Source of the DNA: VXNJ01 sp009840625
GTDB taxonomy: Bacteria > Chloroflexota > UBA11872 > VXNJ01
Direction: 5' to 3'
Assembly: GCA_965207915.1 (NCBI GenBank)
Contig: OZ242304.1
Span: 2,294,001 to 2,358,000, forward strand
Length of the DNA: 64,000 nt
Numbering within the stretch: position 1 is the stretch's first letter; each line of letters starts with the position of its first letter. Below the pieces are notes generated by a model, which was not told where the DNA came from, did no database searches, and worked only from the letters and a program-made list of their open reading frames with translations. This document shows, piece after piece, positions 16,746 through 25,979 of this stretch. A program made the translations under genes and the position numbers.

Positions 16746-16818
16746 GCCCCCGTAGCTCAGGGGACAGAGCAGCTGCCTTCTAAGCAGCGGGTCGTGTGTT
16801 CGAATCGCACCGGGGGCG
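16746..16818 (+). tRNA. tRNA-Arg, anticodon TCT
   Basis: A cloverleaf can be drawn throughout. The acceptor stem is GCCCCCG/CGGGGGC. The D arm is GCTC...GAGC. The anticodon stem GCTGC/GCAGC closes the loop CTTCTAA, with anticodon TCT. The T arm is GTGTG TTCGAAT CGCAC. The discriminator base is G and the CCA end is not encoded. The tRNA sits at the junction between the TCA block and the catabolic region. Confidence 0.95.
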
Positions 16819-16853
16819 CCGACCGGATCTGGAATGATGGACGGCGGGGATCG

Positions 16854-17477
16854 ATGCAGCCTTCAAGGTTGAGTCGCAGCCAGCAGGCGCGTTTCGCCAG
16901 CTGCGGTGCGCTAGTCCTAAAAGGGGCGCTGGCGGCGGAAATTCAGGCGCTGGAAGACGCGTTCGAACGCGTCTTTGGCGCCTGGTCCGGCCCCGTCGGC
17001 CAGCGCGCGTCCATGACCGGGTTCCTGGAACTCGATCCGGTCCTCTCCGGGCTCCAATCGCACGGATTGATCAATCGCCTGCAAGCCTCGCTGGTCCCCG
17101 GCAAGAGTCTGGTCCAGACCGCCAGTACCGGTAATCTGCATTCCGGCGACAACCCATGGCACGTCGACGGGGTGGGAACGGACTCTATCCACGTGCGGAT
17201 CAATGTATACCTGGATCCGGTCGCGGTCGGCCGCGGCTGCCTGTTGGTAATCCCGGGATCGCACCGGTACGGGCCCTGGCAATCTGGTCCGGCGCCTGAC
17301 CCGATCGTCCGGTTGCCGGACTGGTACGATCCGGGCGGAGCCTGGATCGGACTGGAATCTGAACCGGGCGATGTAGTGGTTATCGACCGCCGCATTATCC
17401 ACGCCTCCCTGGGCGGGGGTCTCCGGCGGCGAATGTTCAATCTCGATTTGAAGGAAGGCAAGGGTCGTGCCGCTTAA
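16854..17477 (+). CDS. Phytanoyl-CoA dioxygenase (PhyH) family protein
   Basis: Probable Fe(II)/2-oxoglutarate-dependent oxygenase of the PhyH family, 207 aa. NPWHVDGVG gives the HxD iron ligands, and DRRIIHASLGGGLRRRMFNLD gives the distal His with a downstream Arg for 2-oxoglutarate. GRGCLLVIPGSHRYGP is a typical PhyH core strand. It is shorter than most PhyH proteins (250-300 aa), mainly at the N-terminus. The ATG at 16854 is the first plausible start after the tRNA. Its end overlaps iolE by 11 bp, so it probably belongs to the inositol-type catabolic unit; the substrate is unknown. Confidence 0.8.
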   Translation: MQPSRLSRSQQARFASCGALVLKGALAAEIQALEDAFERVFGAWSGPVGQRASMTGFLELDPVLSGLQSHGLINRLQASLVPGKSLVQTASTGNLHSGDNPWHVDGVGTDSIHVRINVYLDPVAVGRGCLLVIPGSHRYGPWQSGPAPDPIVRLPDWYDPGGAWIGLESEPGDVVVIDRRIIHASLGGGLRRRMFNLDLKEGKGRAA

Positions 17478-18363
17478 AGTCAGAGTCGCCAGTTCGCCCA
17501 CCTCATGGGGCGTATCGTTCGCTTCCGATCCCCTGCAGCCGCCGTGGAACCGGTTCCTGGACGAGGTGGCCCGCTCCGGATATCGCTGGATCGAATCCGG
17601 CGGGTTCGGCTACCTGCCGACCGACCCGCGGCGCCTGGGCACCCAGCTCGTCGCGCGCGGACTTTCAATTTGCGGCGGCAGGGTCATGCGCAACTACCTG
17701 TTCGATGACGAGCAGGACTCGATTCGCCAGGAGTGCTTCCAACTGGCTGAACTCCTCTCGGCCGCCGGCGCCGAAGCGATCATCCTCATCGAAGGCCTTT
17801 ACCGCGAAAAAGAGACCGGGCGCCTGATCGACGAACCCGAGCTGGATGAAGCCAGGTTCAAGCTGCTGGTCGAGCGGGTGGTAGAACTGGCCCGGGCGCT
17901 GCGGTCTAACTTTCCGCTCAAGACGTACTTCCATCCCCATGCCGAGACCCATGTCTGCACCGAAGAGCACATGGACCGGTTCTTCGAACTGGCCGCCGAC
18001 CCCGAACTGGGCCAGGTCCTTGACACCGGCCACCACGCCTACTGCGGCGGCGACCCCAATTCCTACATGGCCCGCAACCACGCCCGCATACCTTACGTGC
18101 ACCTGAAGAACATTCATCCCGAGGTTCACGCCCGCTGCCAGGCCGAGGGAACGGGATTCCTGCCCAGCGTCCGCGCCGGGGTGTTCTGCGAACCCGAATA
18201 CGGGCTTTTCGACCTGCGCGATTTCCGACGTGTGCTGGAAGAGGTCGAGTTCGACGGATTCGCGGTCGTGGAACAGGATCTCTATCCGGTGGAGACGTTT
18301 GCGGTGCCGGAGCCGATCGCAACCCGGACACGCAACTGGCTCAGCCAGAACGGATTCGGCTGA
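17467..18363 (+). CDS. iolE: Sugar phosphate isomerase/epimerase family, IolE-like (inosose dehydratase)
   Basis: A 298-aa xylose-isomerase-like TIM barrel. SSPTSWGVSF at the N-terminus is typical of IolE, which dehydrates scyllo-inosose to the trihydroxycyclohexanedione used by IolD. Metal-ligand candidates lie in TYFHPHAETHV, VLDTGHHAYCGGDP, PYVHLKN and the late VVEQDLY Glu. The GTG start overlaps the PhyH gene. iolD is encoded convergently just 19 bp away, which supports the inositol assignment. Other members of this fold act on other ketoses, so substrate identity is inferred from context. Confidence 0.8.
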   Translation: MPLKVRVASSPTSWGVSFASDPLQPPWNRFLDEVARSGYRWIESGGFGYLPTDPRRLGTQLVARGLSICGGRVMRNYLFDDEQDSIRQECFQLAELLSAAGAEAIILIEGLYREKETGRLIDEPELDEARFKLLVERVVELARALRSNFPLKTYFHPHAETHVCTEEHMDRFFELAADPELGQVLDTGHHAYCGGDPNSYMARNHARIPYVHLKNIHPEVHARCQAEGTGFLPSVRAGVFCEPEYGLFDLRDFRRVLEEVEFDGFAVVEQDLYPVETFAVPEPIATRTRNWLSQNGFG

Positions 18364-18382
18364 GCCTCATCCGGCCCGCGAT

Positions 18383-20281
18383 TTACCAGTAGTAGCGCTG
18401 GCGGGCGCGCCCGCGCTGGCTTTCCTCCGAAACCTTGACCACTACCGGGTCGTTGCTCACCTCGGCCGCGTAGACGTCCCACCACACCCCCGGCGAGGGC
18501 GCGGTGGTGTACTTGTCGACGTCGACTTCGATCAGACAGGGGCCGGCCTGGCCACGGGCTTCCTCCAGGGCGGCCGATAAATCGGGCGCGCTGTCTACCG
18601 ACCAGCTCCGCGCCCCCATGCCGGCGGCGATTTCCGCGAACGGAATCTCTACGAAATCGCCGAGTTCAAGCGTGTTCGATTCGGGGTCGCGCCAGCGGAA
18701 CTCGTTCCCCAGGCTGTGCCCCACGGTACGCCGCTGATGGGCGTTGATCGACTGGAAGCCCAAATTGCGGACGATGATCACGGTGATCTTGGCGCGTTCC
18801 TGGAGGGCGGTTATCAATTCGGACGGGTGCATCAGGAACCCCCCGTCGCCGATGTGGACGAATACTTCGCCGGGGGGATCGGTCTTGCGCACGCCGATCG
18901 CGGCCGGTATCTCGTAGCCCATGCAGGAATTGCCGAATTCGAGCATGGCCGTCCGTCCGCCGGTGCCGTCCCAAAGCTTGCACATTTCCCCGACCGGCGT
19001 GCCGGCCGCGGCGATCATGATGTCTCCGGCGCGGGCGTGCCGGTTCAGGACACCGATCAACTGCGGGTGGGTCAGGGGCTTGCCGGCCGCGGGGACCTGC
19101 ACTTCGGCGATCTCGGCGCGCCAGCTGCGCCGGGCGTTGCCGACCGCTTCCAACCAATCCGGGTTGGGAGATACGCCGCGATCGGCGGCGGCGGCTCCCA
19201 ATTGCTCGAGGGCGAGGGCGGCGTCGGCGACGACCGGATGGGCGCCCAGCTTGATCGAATCGCGGGGGCTGACGTTGATGGAAATGAACCCGACGTCGGG
19301 GTTCTGGAAGATGGAATTGGATCCGGTGGTGTAGTCGGCGAGCCGGGTGCCGACGCAGATTACCAGGTCGGCGTTCTCGGCCGCGTGCGCCGCGGCGCGG
19401 GTACCGTTCATCCCGATCCCGCCCAGCAGCAGCTCGCTGTCGCGGGAGATCACGCTGCGTCCGGCGTAGGTCTCGGCAACCGGCACCCCGAAACGCTCTG
19501 CGAATCCGGTCAGCGATTCCTCGGCGTTCGAATAGCGAACGCCCCCGCCGGCGATGATCAACGGCGCGCGTGCGGCAGCGAGCAGGTCGGCGGCGCGTTC
19601 AATCGCGACCCTTGTGGGTGGCCTTCGCTCGATCAGCCAGGTGTTTTCGCGGAAAAAATTGGTGGGGTAGTCAAATGCCCAGTTCTGGATGTCCTGGCAC
19701 AGCGCCAGGCAGACCGCCCCGGTCTCGGCCGGATCGGTCAGGACCCGGAAGGCTTCAGGCAGCGAGAACAGCAGCTGTTCGGGACGGGTGATCCGGTCGA
19801 AAAAGCGGACCGCCGGCCGGAAGCAGTCGGTCACCGAATAGTCCTGGTTGACCGGGTGCTCGACGTCTTGGAGGATCTGTCCCTGGTGTCGGGTGGCGAA
19901 GTAGTCCGAGGGGAGCAGCAGGACCGGGATCCGATCGATCGTGGCGGTGGCCGCGCCGGTGATCATGTTGGTCGCGCCCGGTCCGATCGAGGTCGTACAG
20001 GCCATCGTCGCCAGGCGCCGCTTGGCCTTGGCGAATCCGGCCGCGGCGTGCACCTGGGCCTGCTCGTTGAACGGCTGGTGGTAGGGCAGTCCCGGTCCGC
20101 CGTATTCGTGGATCGCCTGGCTCAGGCCCGAGACGTTCCCGTGTCCGAAGATCCCCCAGATTCCCTGGATGAACCGCTGCCGCACGCCGTCGAATTCGGA
20201 GTGCTGGGCATTGATGAAGCGCACCAGCGCCTGCGCCATGGTCAGGCGCACGGTCTCGTGCGAGTCGTAGGTCGTGTACAT
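18383..20281 (-). CDS. iolD: 3D-(3,5/4)-trihydroxycyclohexane-1,2-dione hydrolase
   Basis: A thiamine-diphosphate enzyme that opens the inositol-derived ring. At 632 aa it has the three-domain ThDP layout: an N-terminal Pyr domain (LTMAQALVRFINAQ...IFGHGNVSGLSQAIHE), a central transhydrogenase-like domain, and a PP domain with HIGDGGFLMHPSEL...NLGFQSINAHQR as the ThDP/Mg motif. The opening RLTMAQAL and VFGHGNV-type motif are characteristic of IolD rather than acetolactate synthase. It starts at ATG (MYTTYDSHE) and is followed 72 bp upstream on the same strand by a Gfo/Idh oxidoreductase. Confidence 0.93.
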   Translation of the reverse strand: MYTTYDSHETVRLTMAQALVRFINAQHSEFDGVRQRFIQGIWGIFGHGNVSGLSQAIHEYGGPGLPYHQPFNEQAQVHAAAGFAKAKRRLATMACTTSIGPGATNMITGAATATIDRIPVLLLPSDYFATRHQGQILQDVEHPVNQDYSVTDCFRPAVRFFDRITRPEQLLFSLPEAFRVLTDPAETGAVCLALCQDIQNWAFDYPTNFFRENTWLIERRPPTRVAIERAADLLAAARAPLIIAGGGVRYSNAEESLTGFAERFGVPVAETYAGRSVISRDSELLLGGIGMNGTRAAAHAAENADLVICVGTRLADYTTGSNSIFQNPDVGFISINVSPRDSIKLGAHPVVADAALALEQLGAAAADRGVSPNPDWLEAVGNARRSWRAEIAEVQVPAAGKPLTHPQLIGVLNRHARAGDIMIAAAGTPVGEMCKLWDGTGGRTAMLEFGNSCMGYEIPAAIGVRKTDPPGEVFVHIGDGGFLMHPSELITALQERAKITVIIVRNLGFQSINAHQRRTVGHSLGNEFRWRDPESNTLELGDFVEIPFAEIAAGMGARSWSVDSAPDLSAALEEARGQAGPCLIEVDVDKYTTAPSPGVWWDVYAAEVSNDPVVVKVSEESQRGRARQRYYW

Positions 20282-20353
20282 GGTCGCGCAAATCCCCCGT
20301 CGGCCATCTCGGCCGTTAGTTCATTATTTCGATTGGCCGGCCGCCAACCGGAC

Positions 20354-21526
20354 TCAGGGAATCGCGGCCACCTGCTCCCAGCGTCCCGAATCCCAGGATC
20401 GGGCCATCGCCGCGTTCACGCGCGCCACTTGCAGGGTCGACTCGAAGTCGGGGGCCTCGGATTTGCCGGCCGCGATCGCGCTCAGGAACTGGTGGGCGCC
20501 AATCACCTGCAGGGCTTCGTAGTCGATCCCACCGCCCAGATCGGCCGAAAAGCGCGCGTGGTTGGGATGGTGCCGGCCGGCGAACACGGTAGTGAGCCCG
20601 ATACGCTCGGGTTCCTCGCCGGCGATGTAGAGCTGTAGCTTGTTGAGCAGGTTGAATTGCCAGGATGCGACGCCCTCGGTGCCGTATATGGTGAAACCGA
20701 ATTCGTTCGCCGGCGTCTGCATCACCCGGGAGGCCTCGAAAGTCGCCGTCGCTCCCGACTCGAGCCGCGCCTGGGCATAAACCGAGTCCTCGTTGTCGAC
20801 GGGCAACATTGGATCGGAGTCCGACCCAAGAGCGTAGTGGTCGACCCCCAGTCTCGGTTCCGGCCGCTTTACGTATACGTGCTGCTTCTGCGAGGAGACT
20901 TCCCTTACCGGACCAGCCAGCAGAGTCGCCATGTCAACGACGTGCGTCATCAGGTCGCCCAGCACCCCGTATCCGGACTGTTCGAAAACGTAGCGCCAGG
21001 TCCGAAATCCCTGCGGCGGCGCCCCGTAGGCGGCGAAGAAGACTCCGCGGTAGTGCAGGATCCGACCCAGCCTGCCGCTGGCGGCTAGCTGGGCGGCGTA
21101 GCTGACCACCGGCACCCAGCGGTAGCAGAAACCCACGAACGTGACCACGCCGCTGCGCCGGGCGGCAGCGGCGATCGCGGCGGTCTCTTCGGGCGTGCGC
21201 CCGACCGGTTTCTCGCAGAAGATGTGCTTCCCGGCCTCGGCCGCGGCGATTGCTATTTCGGCATGGGAGTCATTGCGGGTGGCAATGCTGACCGCGTCGA
21301 TGGAGGGATCGTCCAGCAGCTCCCGCCAATCCTCGGTCGAGCGCGGGATGCCGAGCCGCTGCGCCTCGGCCGCGGCGCGTCCGGGCAGGTTGTCGGCGCA
21401 CGCCACAAGGTCCGCCGATATCCCGCTTTCGGGAAACCGCTCCCGGACCTCCCGATAGGCGCGGCAGTGGACCGAACCCATCCAGCCGGTCCCGATGATT
21501 CCGATGGAAATCCGCTTGGTAGCCAT
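20354..21526 (-). CDS. Gfo/Idh/MocA family oxidoreductase, inositol-dehydrogenase-like
   Basis: A 390-aa NAD(P)-dependent oxidoreductase. The Rossmann motif GIIGTGWMGSVHCRAYRE is at the N-terminus; CEKPVGRTPEET contains the family EKP. The C-terminal sheet domain carries GDLMTHVVDMATLLAG, with the conserved catalytic-type Asp/His arrangement. It lies upstream of iolD on the same strand and so is likely to feed or parallel inosose formation; a closer IolG match is encoded at 24510. The start MATKRISIG is chosen over an upstream in-frame codon that adds unlike residues. Confidence 0.85.
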   Translation of the reverse strand: MATKRISIGIIGTGWMGSVHCRAYREVRERFPESGISADLVACADNLPGRAAAEAQRLGIPRSTEDWRELLDDPSIDAVSIATRNDSHAEIAIAAAEAGKHIFCEKPVGRTPEETAAIAAAARRSGVVTFVGFCYRWVPVVSYAAQLAASGRLGRILHYRGVFFAAYGAPPQGFRTWRYVFEQSGYGVLGDLMTHVVDMATLLAGPVREVSSQKQHVYVKRPEPRLGVDHYALGSDSDPMLPVDNEDSVYAQARLESGATATFEASRVMQTPANEFGFTIYGTEGVASWQFNLLNKLQLYIAGEEPERIGLTTVFAGRHHPNHARFSADLGGGIDYEALQVIGAHQFLSAIAAGKSEAPDFESTLQVARVNAAMARSWDSGRWEQVAAIP

Positions 21527-21688
21527 ATTCGGCCGCCTCGCCACAGCCGCCAGTATGGCACTGACGCCGCCGCCCGCACCCAATTAGGGCGAATAATACC
21601 CGACGACCACCATATGTGCAACTGTGACGCGCCCGGCGCGCCTCAGCGTACTAGCGGTGGTGGCTGTTTCTTCCGGGTTTGATCTCCG

Positions 21689-22408
21689 TTACTGCGGATT
21701 GGCGAGCTTCCACTGCTCGTATTCGGCCAAGGTCTTTTCGTTGGGCGGATAGGCCTCCGAGAGCGGATAGCCGTGTTCGAGCACCCTTTCGCGGATGAAC
21801 GTCTCTTTGTGCTCGATCGCGCTCCCTTCGGCCGCGATTTCGGCCGCCAGCGACGGCGGGATCACCACCGCGCCGTCGCCGTCGGCGAGGATCCAGTCCC
21901 CGGGAAAGACGCTGGTGCCGCAGCAGCGGACCGGCTGATCGTAGTCAATCGCCATGAACGATCGCTGCGAAGCGGCTCCGTGAATGCCCTTGACAAAGCA
22001 CGGCAGGCCGACCAACTCGCGGATCTGGACTCCGTCGCGCAGGCCGCCGTCGGAAATGACCCCGACCCCGCCCTGGGCCTTTATCCGCGCCGAGATGATG
22101 TCGCCGATCGAACCGGCGGTAACTTCGCCGCCCGAATCAATTACCAGGAAGTCGCCCTCGGAAATGTTGTCGGAGACCAGCCGTTGCGGGTTGCTGCCGG
22201 CTGCGACCATGGCCTTGTGAACGTCTTCGCGCATCGGAATCTGGCGCAGCGTTCGGGCGCGGCCCACAATGACGCCGCTGACCGGCACCACCGCCTGCAG
22301 CCCCGCCATGTAGGTGTTGGAAATCCCCTTCTGCTCCAGCAGGTGGGTCGCGGTGGCTGGGGTGACCTTGGCCAATTGGCGGGCAAGGTCCTGGTCGCTG
22401 CGATTCAT
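21689..22408 (-). CDS. RraA family protein (HMG/CHA aldolase-like)
   Basis: A 239-aa RraA-fold protein. The conserved GGLRDG motif (Arg-Asp for substrate and metal) follows GVGVISD, and GDWILADGDGAVVIP is the usual C-terminal core. Such catabolic-cluster members are typically aldolases or decarboxylases of 4-hydroxy-4-methyl-2-oxoglutarate type rather than the RNase E inhibitor. The start ATG (MNRSDQDL) has GGGGAG about 8 nt upstream. It diverges from the cupin at 22565 and shares its upstream region. Confidence 0.82.
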   Translation of the reverse strand: MNRSDQDLARQLAKVTPATATHLLEQKGISNTYMAGLQAVVPVSGVIVGRARTLRQIPMREDVHKAMVAAGSNPQRLVSDNISEGDFLVIDSGGEVTAGSIGDIISARIKAQGGVGVISDGGLRDGVQIRELVGLPCFVKGIHGAASQRSFMAIDYDQPVRCCGTSVFPGDWILADGDGAVVIPPSLAAEIAAEGSAIEHKETFIRERVLEHGYPLSEAYPPNEKTLAEYEQWKLANPQ

Positions 22409-22564
22409 GGTCTGCTTTCTCCCCCTCGGCTGGGGTGCCGCAACTGGCAACGGCTGCTTTCAGGTAGCGCGCATCGCGCCCAAGGATTAGTTTGCCCGCA
22501 ACGCGGCGGCCGGAAGGGTTGCGATCACAAAATACGGAGGAATCTATGCAGGAAGCCGGAACAA

Positions 22565-22978
22565 ATGCGCGCCAAAGTACTTTCAGTCGATTCAATGGAG
22601 CCCATTTCGCGTGGCGGCGGAATAAAGTCCTATCCCTTTTTCGGCGAGTGGACCGGCGCGGAACAGCTGGTCTCCGGAATGAGTGTTTTCCCGCCCGGGA
22701 CGGTAATCGTCGAGCACACCCACAACGTCGAAGAAATAGTGGTCGTGATCGGCGGGCAAGGCAACGCGATCATCGACGGCGAGGTCTTTCCGGTAAAGGC
22801 GGTCTCGACCACCTGGATACCGGCCGAGGTGCCGCACTACTTCGAGAACACCGGGGAGGGGGACCTGACGATTCTCTGGTTCTACGGCGAAATCGAGGTG
22901 GTGCGCAAGATAGTTGCCACCGGTGAGGTCATACCGCACCTCTCCGCCCGCGACCGTTCGATAGCGGCCAATTCCTAG
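22565..22978 (+). CDS. Cupin-domain protein
   Basis: A 137-aa single cupin. Motif 1 is VEHTHNVEEIVVVIGGQGNAIIDGE (metal His/His/Glu) and motif 2 is VPHYFENTGEGDLTILWFYG. It is clearly paralogous to the cupin at 34908-35321: both have SxPFFGEW(S/T)GAxQ followed by the same core. That alignment fixes the start at MRAKVLSVD. Curiously, the strongest ribosome site nearby (GGAGGA) sits before an out-of-frame ATG at 22546. It probably protects, isomerises or senses a sugar acid in the catabolic cluster; the function is unknown. Confidence 0.8.
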   Translation: MRAKVLSVDSMEPISRGGGIKSYPFFGEWTGAEQLVSGMSVFPPGTVIVEHTHNVEEIVVVIGGQGNAIIDGEVFPVKAVSTTWIPAEVPHYFENTGEGDLTILWFYGEIEVVRKIVATGEVIPHLSARDRSIAANS

Positions 22979-23017
22979 CCGCCCTCGCTGAATCATTCAC
23001 GGACCAGAGCCGAATCC

Positions 23018-24457
23018 ATGTCCAAACCCCCCAACATCGTCATCTTCATGCCCGACCAGATGCGCTGGGACTGCACGTCCCACAGCGGCAACCGCCTGCT
23101 GGCGATGCCCCACTTCGACGCCCTGGCCGAGGAAGGGGCGGTGTTTTCTAACTTCTACGTAAACAACACCGTCTGCACCCCCTCGCGCTGCGCGATGTTT
23201 ACCGGGCAGTACCCGCACAATCGCGGCCACCGATCGCTCTGGTACCTCCTCCAGGAACACGAACCCAACGTCCTGCGGGAGCTGAAGCAGGCCGGCTACC
23301 ACGTCCACCTGACCGGCAAAAACCACCTGCTGGCGGACGAGGCGGTCGAATCGAGCATTTCCTCGCGGACGCTCTCTCCGCTCGGCGTCGAGCGCCATAA
23401 CCTGATGAATCCCCCCGATTGGCTGGACGAGCGCTATCGCTACACGCTCTATTACGGGGAGCGACCCGCCGACCTGGCGCGCGATTTCGACCGCGACTGG
23501 GTGGACGGGGCCCTGGAATTCCTAGGTTCGAATCCGCCCGAGCCGTTCTGCCTGGTAATCACCCTCTTCTTCCCGCACCCGCCCTACTGGGTGGAAGAGC
23601 CGTACTACTCCATGTACGACCGCGACGCGGTCCCGCTGCCCCGCCCGGCCCGCGACGGGGGCAGTCCGATCTACCATCGCGAGATTGCCGAGCGCTACGG
23701 AGTGGCCGATCTCTCCGAGGAAGAGTTGCGGGAAATCGTGGCCGTCTACTACGGCATGTGCTCGCGCATCGACGACCAGTTCGGCGAGGTCTGCGGGGCC
23801 CTGCGCGGGGCCGGGGTGTACGACGAGACCGCGATCGTATACCTCTCCGATCACGGTGACTACTGCGGTGACTGGCAATTGACCGAGAAATGGCCCTCCG
23901 GGTTCGAGGATCCGCTTGCCAACATTCCCTTTGCGATCAAGGCGCCGGGTGTCGCCGGCGGTCAGCAGTTCGACCAGCTCGCCGAAGCGGTCGACCTGAC
24001 CGCCACGCTGCAGGACCTGGCCGGGATCGAGTCGGGCCACGACCATTTCGGTCTGAGCCTTATGCCGCTGCTGGCGGGCGAGCGCAACTGGCACAAGGAA
24101 GCGGTCTATTGCGAAGGCGGTCACCTCCCCCACGAGACCCAGGCGCTCGAGATAACCAGCAAGTACTCCAGCCTGCTCTGCTATCACCAGAAAGCGGCGA
24201 TTCAGACCGAGAACCGCGCCTCGGTCTGCAAATCGGTGATGGTGCGCTCCGGCAAGTGGAAGTTCGTAATGCGGCTATCCGACCTGGACGAGCTATACGA
24301 CCTGGAGGCCGATCCGCGGGAGATGGTCAACCTGGCCCGGGACCCGGATCATGCCGCGATCGTGCGCGAGCTAACCGACCGGATCGCGCGCTGGTATATC
24401 GAAACCGGCGATTACGTGCCCCGCGAGAAGGACGAGGCCGGCAGGCCTGCCCACTGA
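23018..24457 (+). CDS. Sulfatase, type I, Cys-type formylglycine site (CTPSR)
   Basis: A 479-aa alkaline-phosphatase-fold sulfatase acting on an unidentified sulfate ester. VCTPSRCAMFTGQYPH holds the Cys converted to formylglycine. The N-terminal metal site reads PDQ, as in many bacterial arylsulfatases, and YLSDHGDYCGDW gives the second metal-binding Asp-His. No signal peptide is visible, so it would act in the cytoplasm unless exported by another route. It lies 39 bp after the cupin on the same strand. A formylglycine-generating enzyme is needed but is not in the window. Confidence 0.92.
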   Translation: MSKPPNIVIFMPDQMRWDCTSHSGNRLLAMPHFDALAEEGAVFSNFYVNNTVCTPSRCAMFTGQYPHNRGHRSLWYLLQEHEPNVLRELKQAGYHVHLTGKNHLLADEAVESSISSRTLSPLGVERHNLMNPPDWLDERYRYTLYYGERPADLARDFDRDWVDGALEFLGSNPPEPFCLVITLFFPHPPYWVEEPYYSMYDRDAVPLPRPARDGGSPIYHREIAERYGVADLSEEELREIVAVYYGMCSRIDDQFGEVCGALRGAGVYDETAIVYLSDHGDYCGDWQLTEKWPSGFEDPLANIPFAIKAPGVAGGQQFDQLAEAVDLTATLQDLAGIESGHDHFGLSLMPLLAGERNWHKEAVYCEGGHLPHETQALEITSKYSSLLCYHQKAAIQTENRASVCKSVMVRSGKWKFVMRLSDLDELYDLEADPREMVNLARDPDHAAIVRELTDRIARWYIETGDYVPREKDEAGRPAH

Positions 24458-24473
24458 ACCGGCTGCGGGTCGG

Positions 24474-24496
24474 ACCGCCCGGACGGCGGTTTCTTC
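24474..24496. terminator. Candidate terminator between convergent genes
   Basis: ACCGCC (24474-24479), a 5-nt loop CGGAC, then GGCGGT (24485-24490) followed by TTCTTC on the + strand. It lies 17 bp after the sulfatase stop and ahead of the convergent iolG end. The stem is short and the T-run is interrupted. Confidence 0.45.
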
Positions 24497-24509
24497 GAAC
24501 AGGTCCCGG

Positions 24510-25505
24510 TCAGACCAGTTGCACCGCCACCGGTTGGCCGGTTTGGCTTGAGGTCGTGGCCGCGTCGGCCAGCAGCAGCGCGTTGAGCCCGTCGGCCCCG
24601 GTTGGCGACTTGAAGTCGCCGCTTTCGATGCCGTCGGCGAATTCGTCCAGCTCCAGTCGGTAGGAGTCGGCGTAGCGCTCGACAAAGAAATTCGGCGGTG
24701 GATCGACGCGCGTGTCGCCGGCGCCGGCGACGCTTACGGTGTTGGAGGACACGTTGTCCAACAGCAGTTTTCCCTCTGATCCGTGCACCTCGACCCGCTG
24801 GTCGTAGCCGCCGGCGTTGCGCCGTGAGCAGTTGATGTGGCACAGCTTGCCGCTGGCGGTGCGCATGATCACCATCGCCGAATCGACGTCGCCGGCTTCG
24901 CCAATCGCCGGATCGATCAGGACCGATCCGCTGGCGTAGACCTGGATCGGTTCCTCGCCGAGCAGCCAGCGGGCGATGTCGAAGTCGTGAATCATCATGT
25001 CGCGATACAGCCCGCCCGACACCTTGACGTATTCGGGCCAGGGCGGTTCGGCGTCGTGACTGATGATGCTGACCATCTCGGTCGTGCCGATCCGGCCGGC
25101 GTCGAGTTTGGCTTTCAATTCGGCAAAGTTCGGGTCGTAGCGGCGGTTGAATCCCATCGCCAGGCGCCCGGAGTGCTCGTTGACCACTTGCAGGCACTCG
25201 CGCGCGCGATCCGAATCGAGATGAATCGGTTTTTCGCAGAACGCGGCCTTGCCGGCGCGGACCGCGGCCTCGATCAGCTCGGCGTGGGTATCGGTCGACG
25301 AGGCGATCAGCACCGCCTCGATCGAGTCGTCGGCGAATATCTCCTCCGGGGTCAGCACCGAACAACCCAGGTCTGCAGCCAGTGCGTCGGCAGGCGCCGG
25401 GACCGGGTCCGAAACGCCGACCAACTCGAATCTTGAGCTGGCGGCCAGATTGGGTCCGTGCACCTGCCCGATGCGGCCGGCCCCGAATTGTGCGATTCTG
25501 ATCAC
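24510..25505 (-). CDS. iolG: Inositol 2-dehydrogenase-like oxidoreductase
   Basis: A 331-aa Gfo/Idh/MocA enzyme that would oxidise myo-inositol to scyllo-inosose with NAD. IAQFGAGRIGQVHGPNLA opens the NAD domain, FCEKPIHLD is the EKP motif, MGFNRRYDPNFA is the IolG-typical segment, and GLYRDMMIHDFDIARWLLG holds the catalytic Asp-x-x-His pattern. The length matches IolG. iolD and iolE lie about 4-7 kb away. iolB, iolC, iolJ and iolA are not in the window. Confidence 0.87.
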   Translation of the reverse strand: MIRIAQFGAGRIGQVHGPNLAASSRFELVGVSDPVPAPADALAADLGCSVLTPEEIFADDSIEAVLIASSTDTHAELIEAAVRAGKAAFCEKPIHLDSDRARECLQVVNEHSGRLAMGFNRRYDPNFAELKAKLDAGRIGTTEMVSIISHDAEPPWPEYVKVSGGLYRDMMIHDFDIARWLLGEEPIQVYASGSVLIDPAIGEAGDVDSAMVIMRTASGKLCHINCSRRNAGGYDQRVEVHGSEGKLLLDNVSSNTVSVAGAGDTRVDPPPNFFVERYADSYRLELDEFADGIESGDFKSPTGADGLNALLLADAATTSSQTGQPVAVQLV

Positions 25506-25592
25506 TTTGCTCCCCTTCCCAGCGCTCCGCTGGTGCCGCGGCGACGGGAACCCGGGCCGCGGCGCCCCTGAATATTCTTGGCCATTCCGAAC

Positions 25593-25979
25593 CTAGCCGG
25601 CTTGGGCGTCTGCTTCGGCCAGGACCTCGCGGATGACCCGGGTGCCGTCCAGCGCCGCCGGGGCCCCGCAGTAAACGGCGACCTGCAGCATGATTTCGCG
25701 CAATTCGTCGCGGGTCACGCCGTTGTTCAGCGCCCCCCGCGCGTGCAGGCGGAGTTCATGCGGCCGATTCAAGGCCGTGAGCATTCCCACGTTCAGCAGG
25801 CTGCGATCCCTTCGCGTCAGCCCCGGTCGGGTCCAGATCGTGCCCCACGCGTGTTCGGTTATCTGTTCCTGCAGGGGCCTAAGGAATTCGTCTGCCTCGG
25901 CGATCGAGCGGTCCACGTACTCGCGGCCGAGGACCTCTCGTCGAACCGGCAATCCCCGTTCGTACAACTCGGAGGGCAT
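25593..25979 (-). CDS. Carboxymuconolactone decarboxylase (CMD) family protein
   Basis: A 128-aa helical protein matching the PcaC-like CMD family: ELRLHARGALNNGVTRDELREIMLQVAVYCGAPAALDG contains the conserved Glu and the Cys-Gly segment. PcaC converts 4-carboxymuconolactone to the enol-lactone in protocatechuate catabolism, but no other pca genes are nearby, so the substrate is open. It is transcribed in the same direction as iolG, 87 bp upstream of it. Confidence 0.85.
   Translation of the reverse strand: MPSELYERGLPVRREVLGREYVDRSIAEADEFLRPLQEQITEHAWGTIWTRPGLTRRDRSLLNVGMLTALNRPHELRLHARGALNNGVTRDELREIMLQVAVYCGAPAALDGTRVIREVLAEADAQAG

Noticed and set aside
16746..16818. tRNA-Arg as integration site of a genomic island
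   Set aside because: No integrase is adjacent and no second copy of the tRNA 3' end was noticed downstream.
18716..20638. A 640-codon open frame opposite iolD
   Set aside because: It is the antisense shadow of iolD and part of the next gene in GC-rich DNA; its composition is Gly/Arg/Asp-biased with no domain, while iolD matches a known family throughout.
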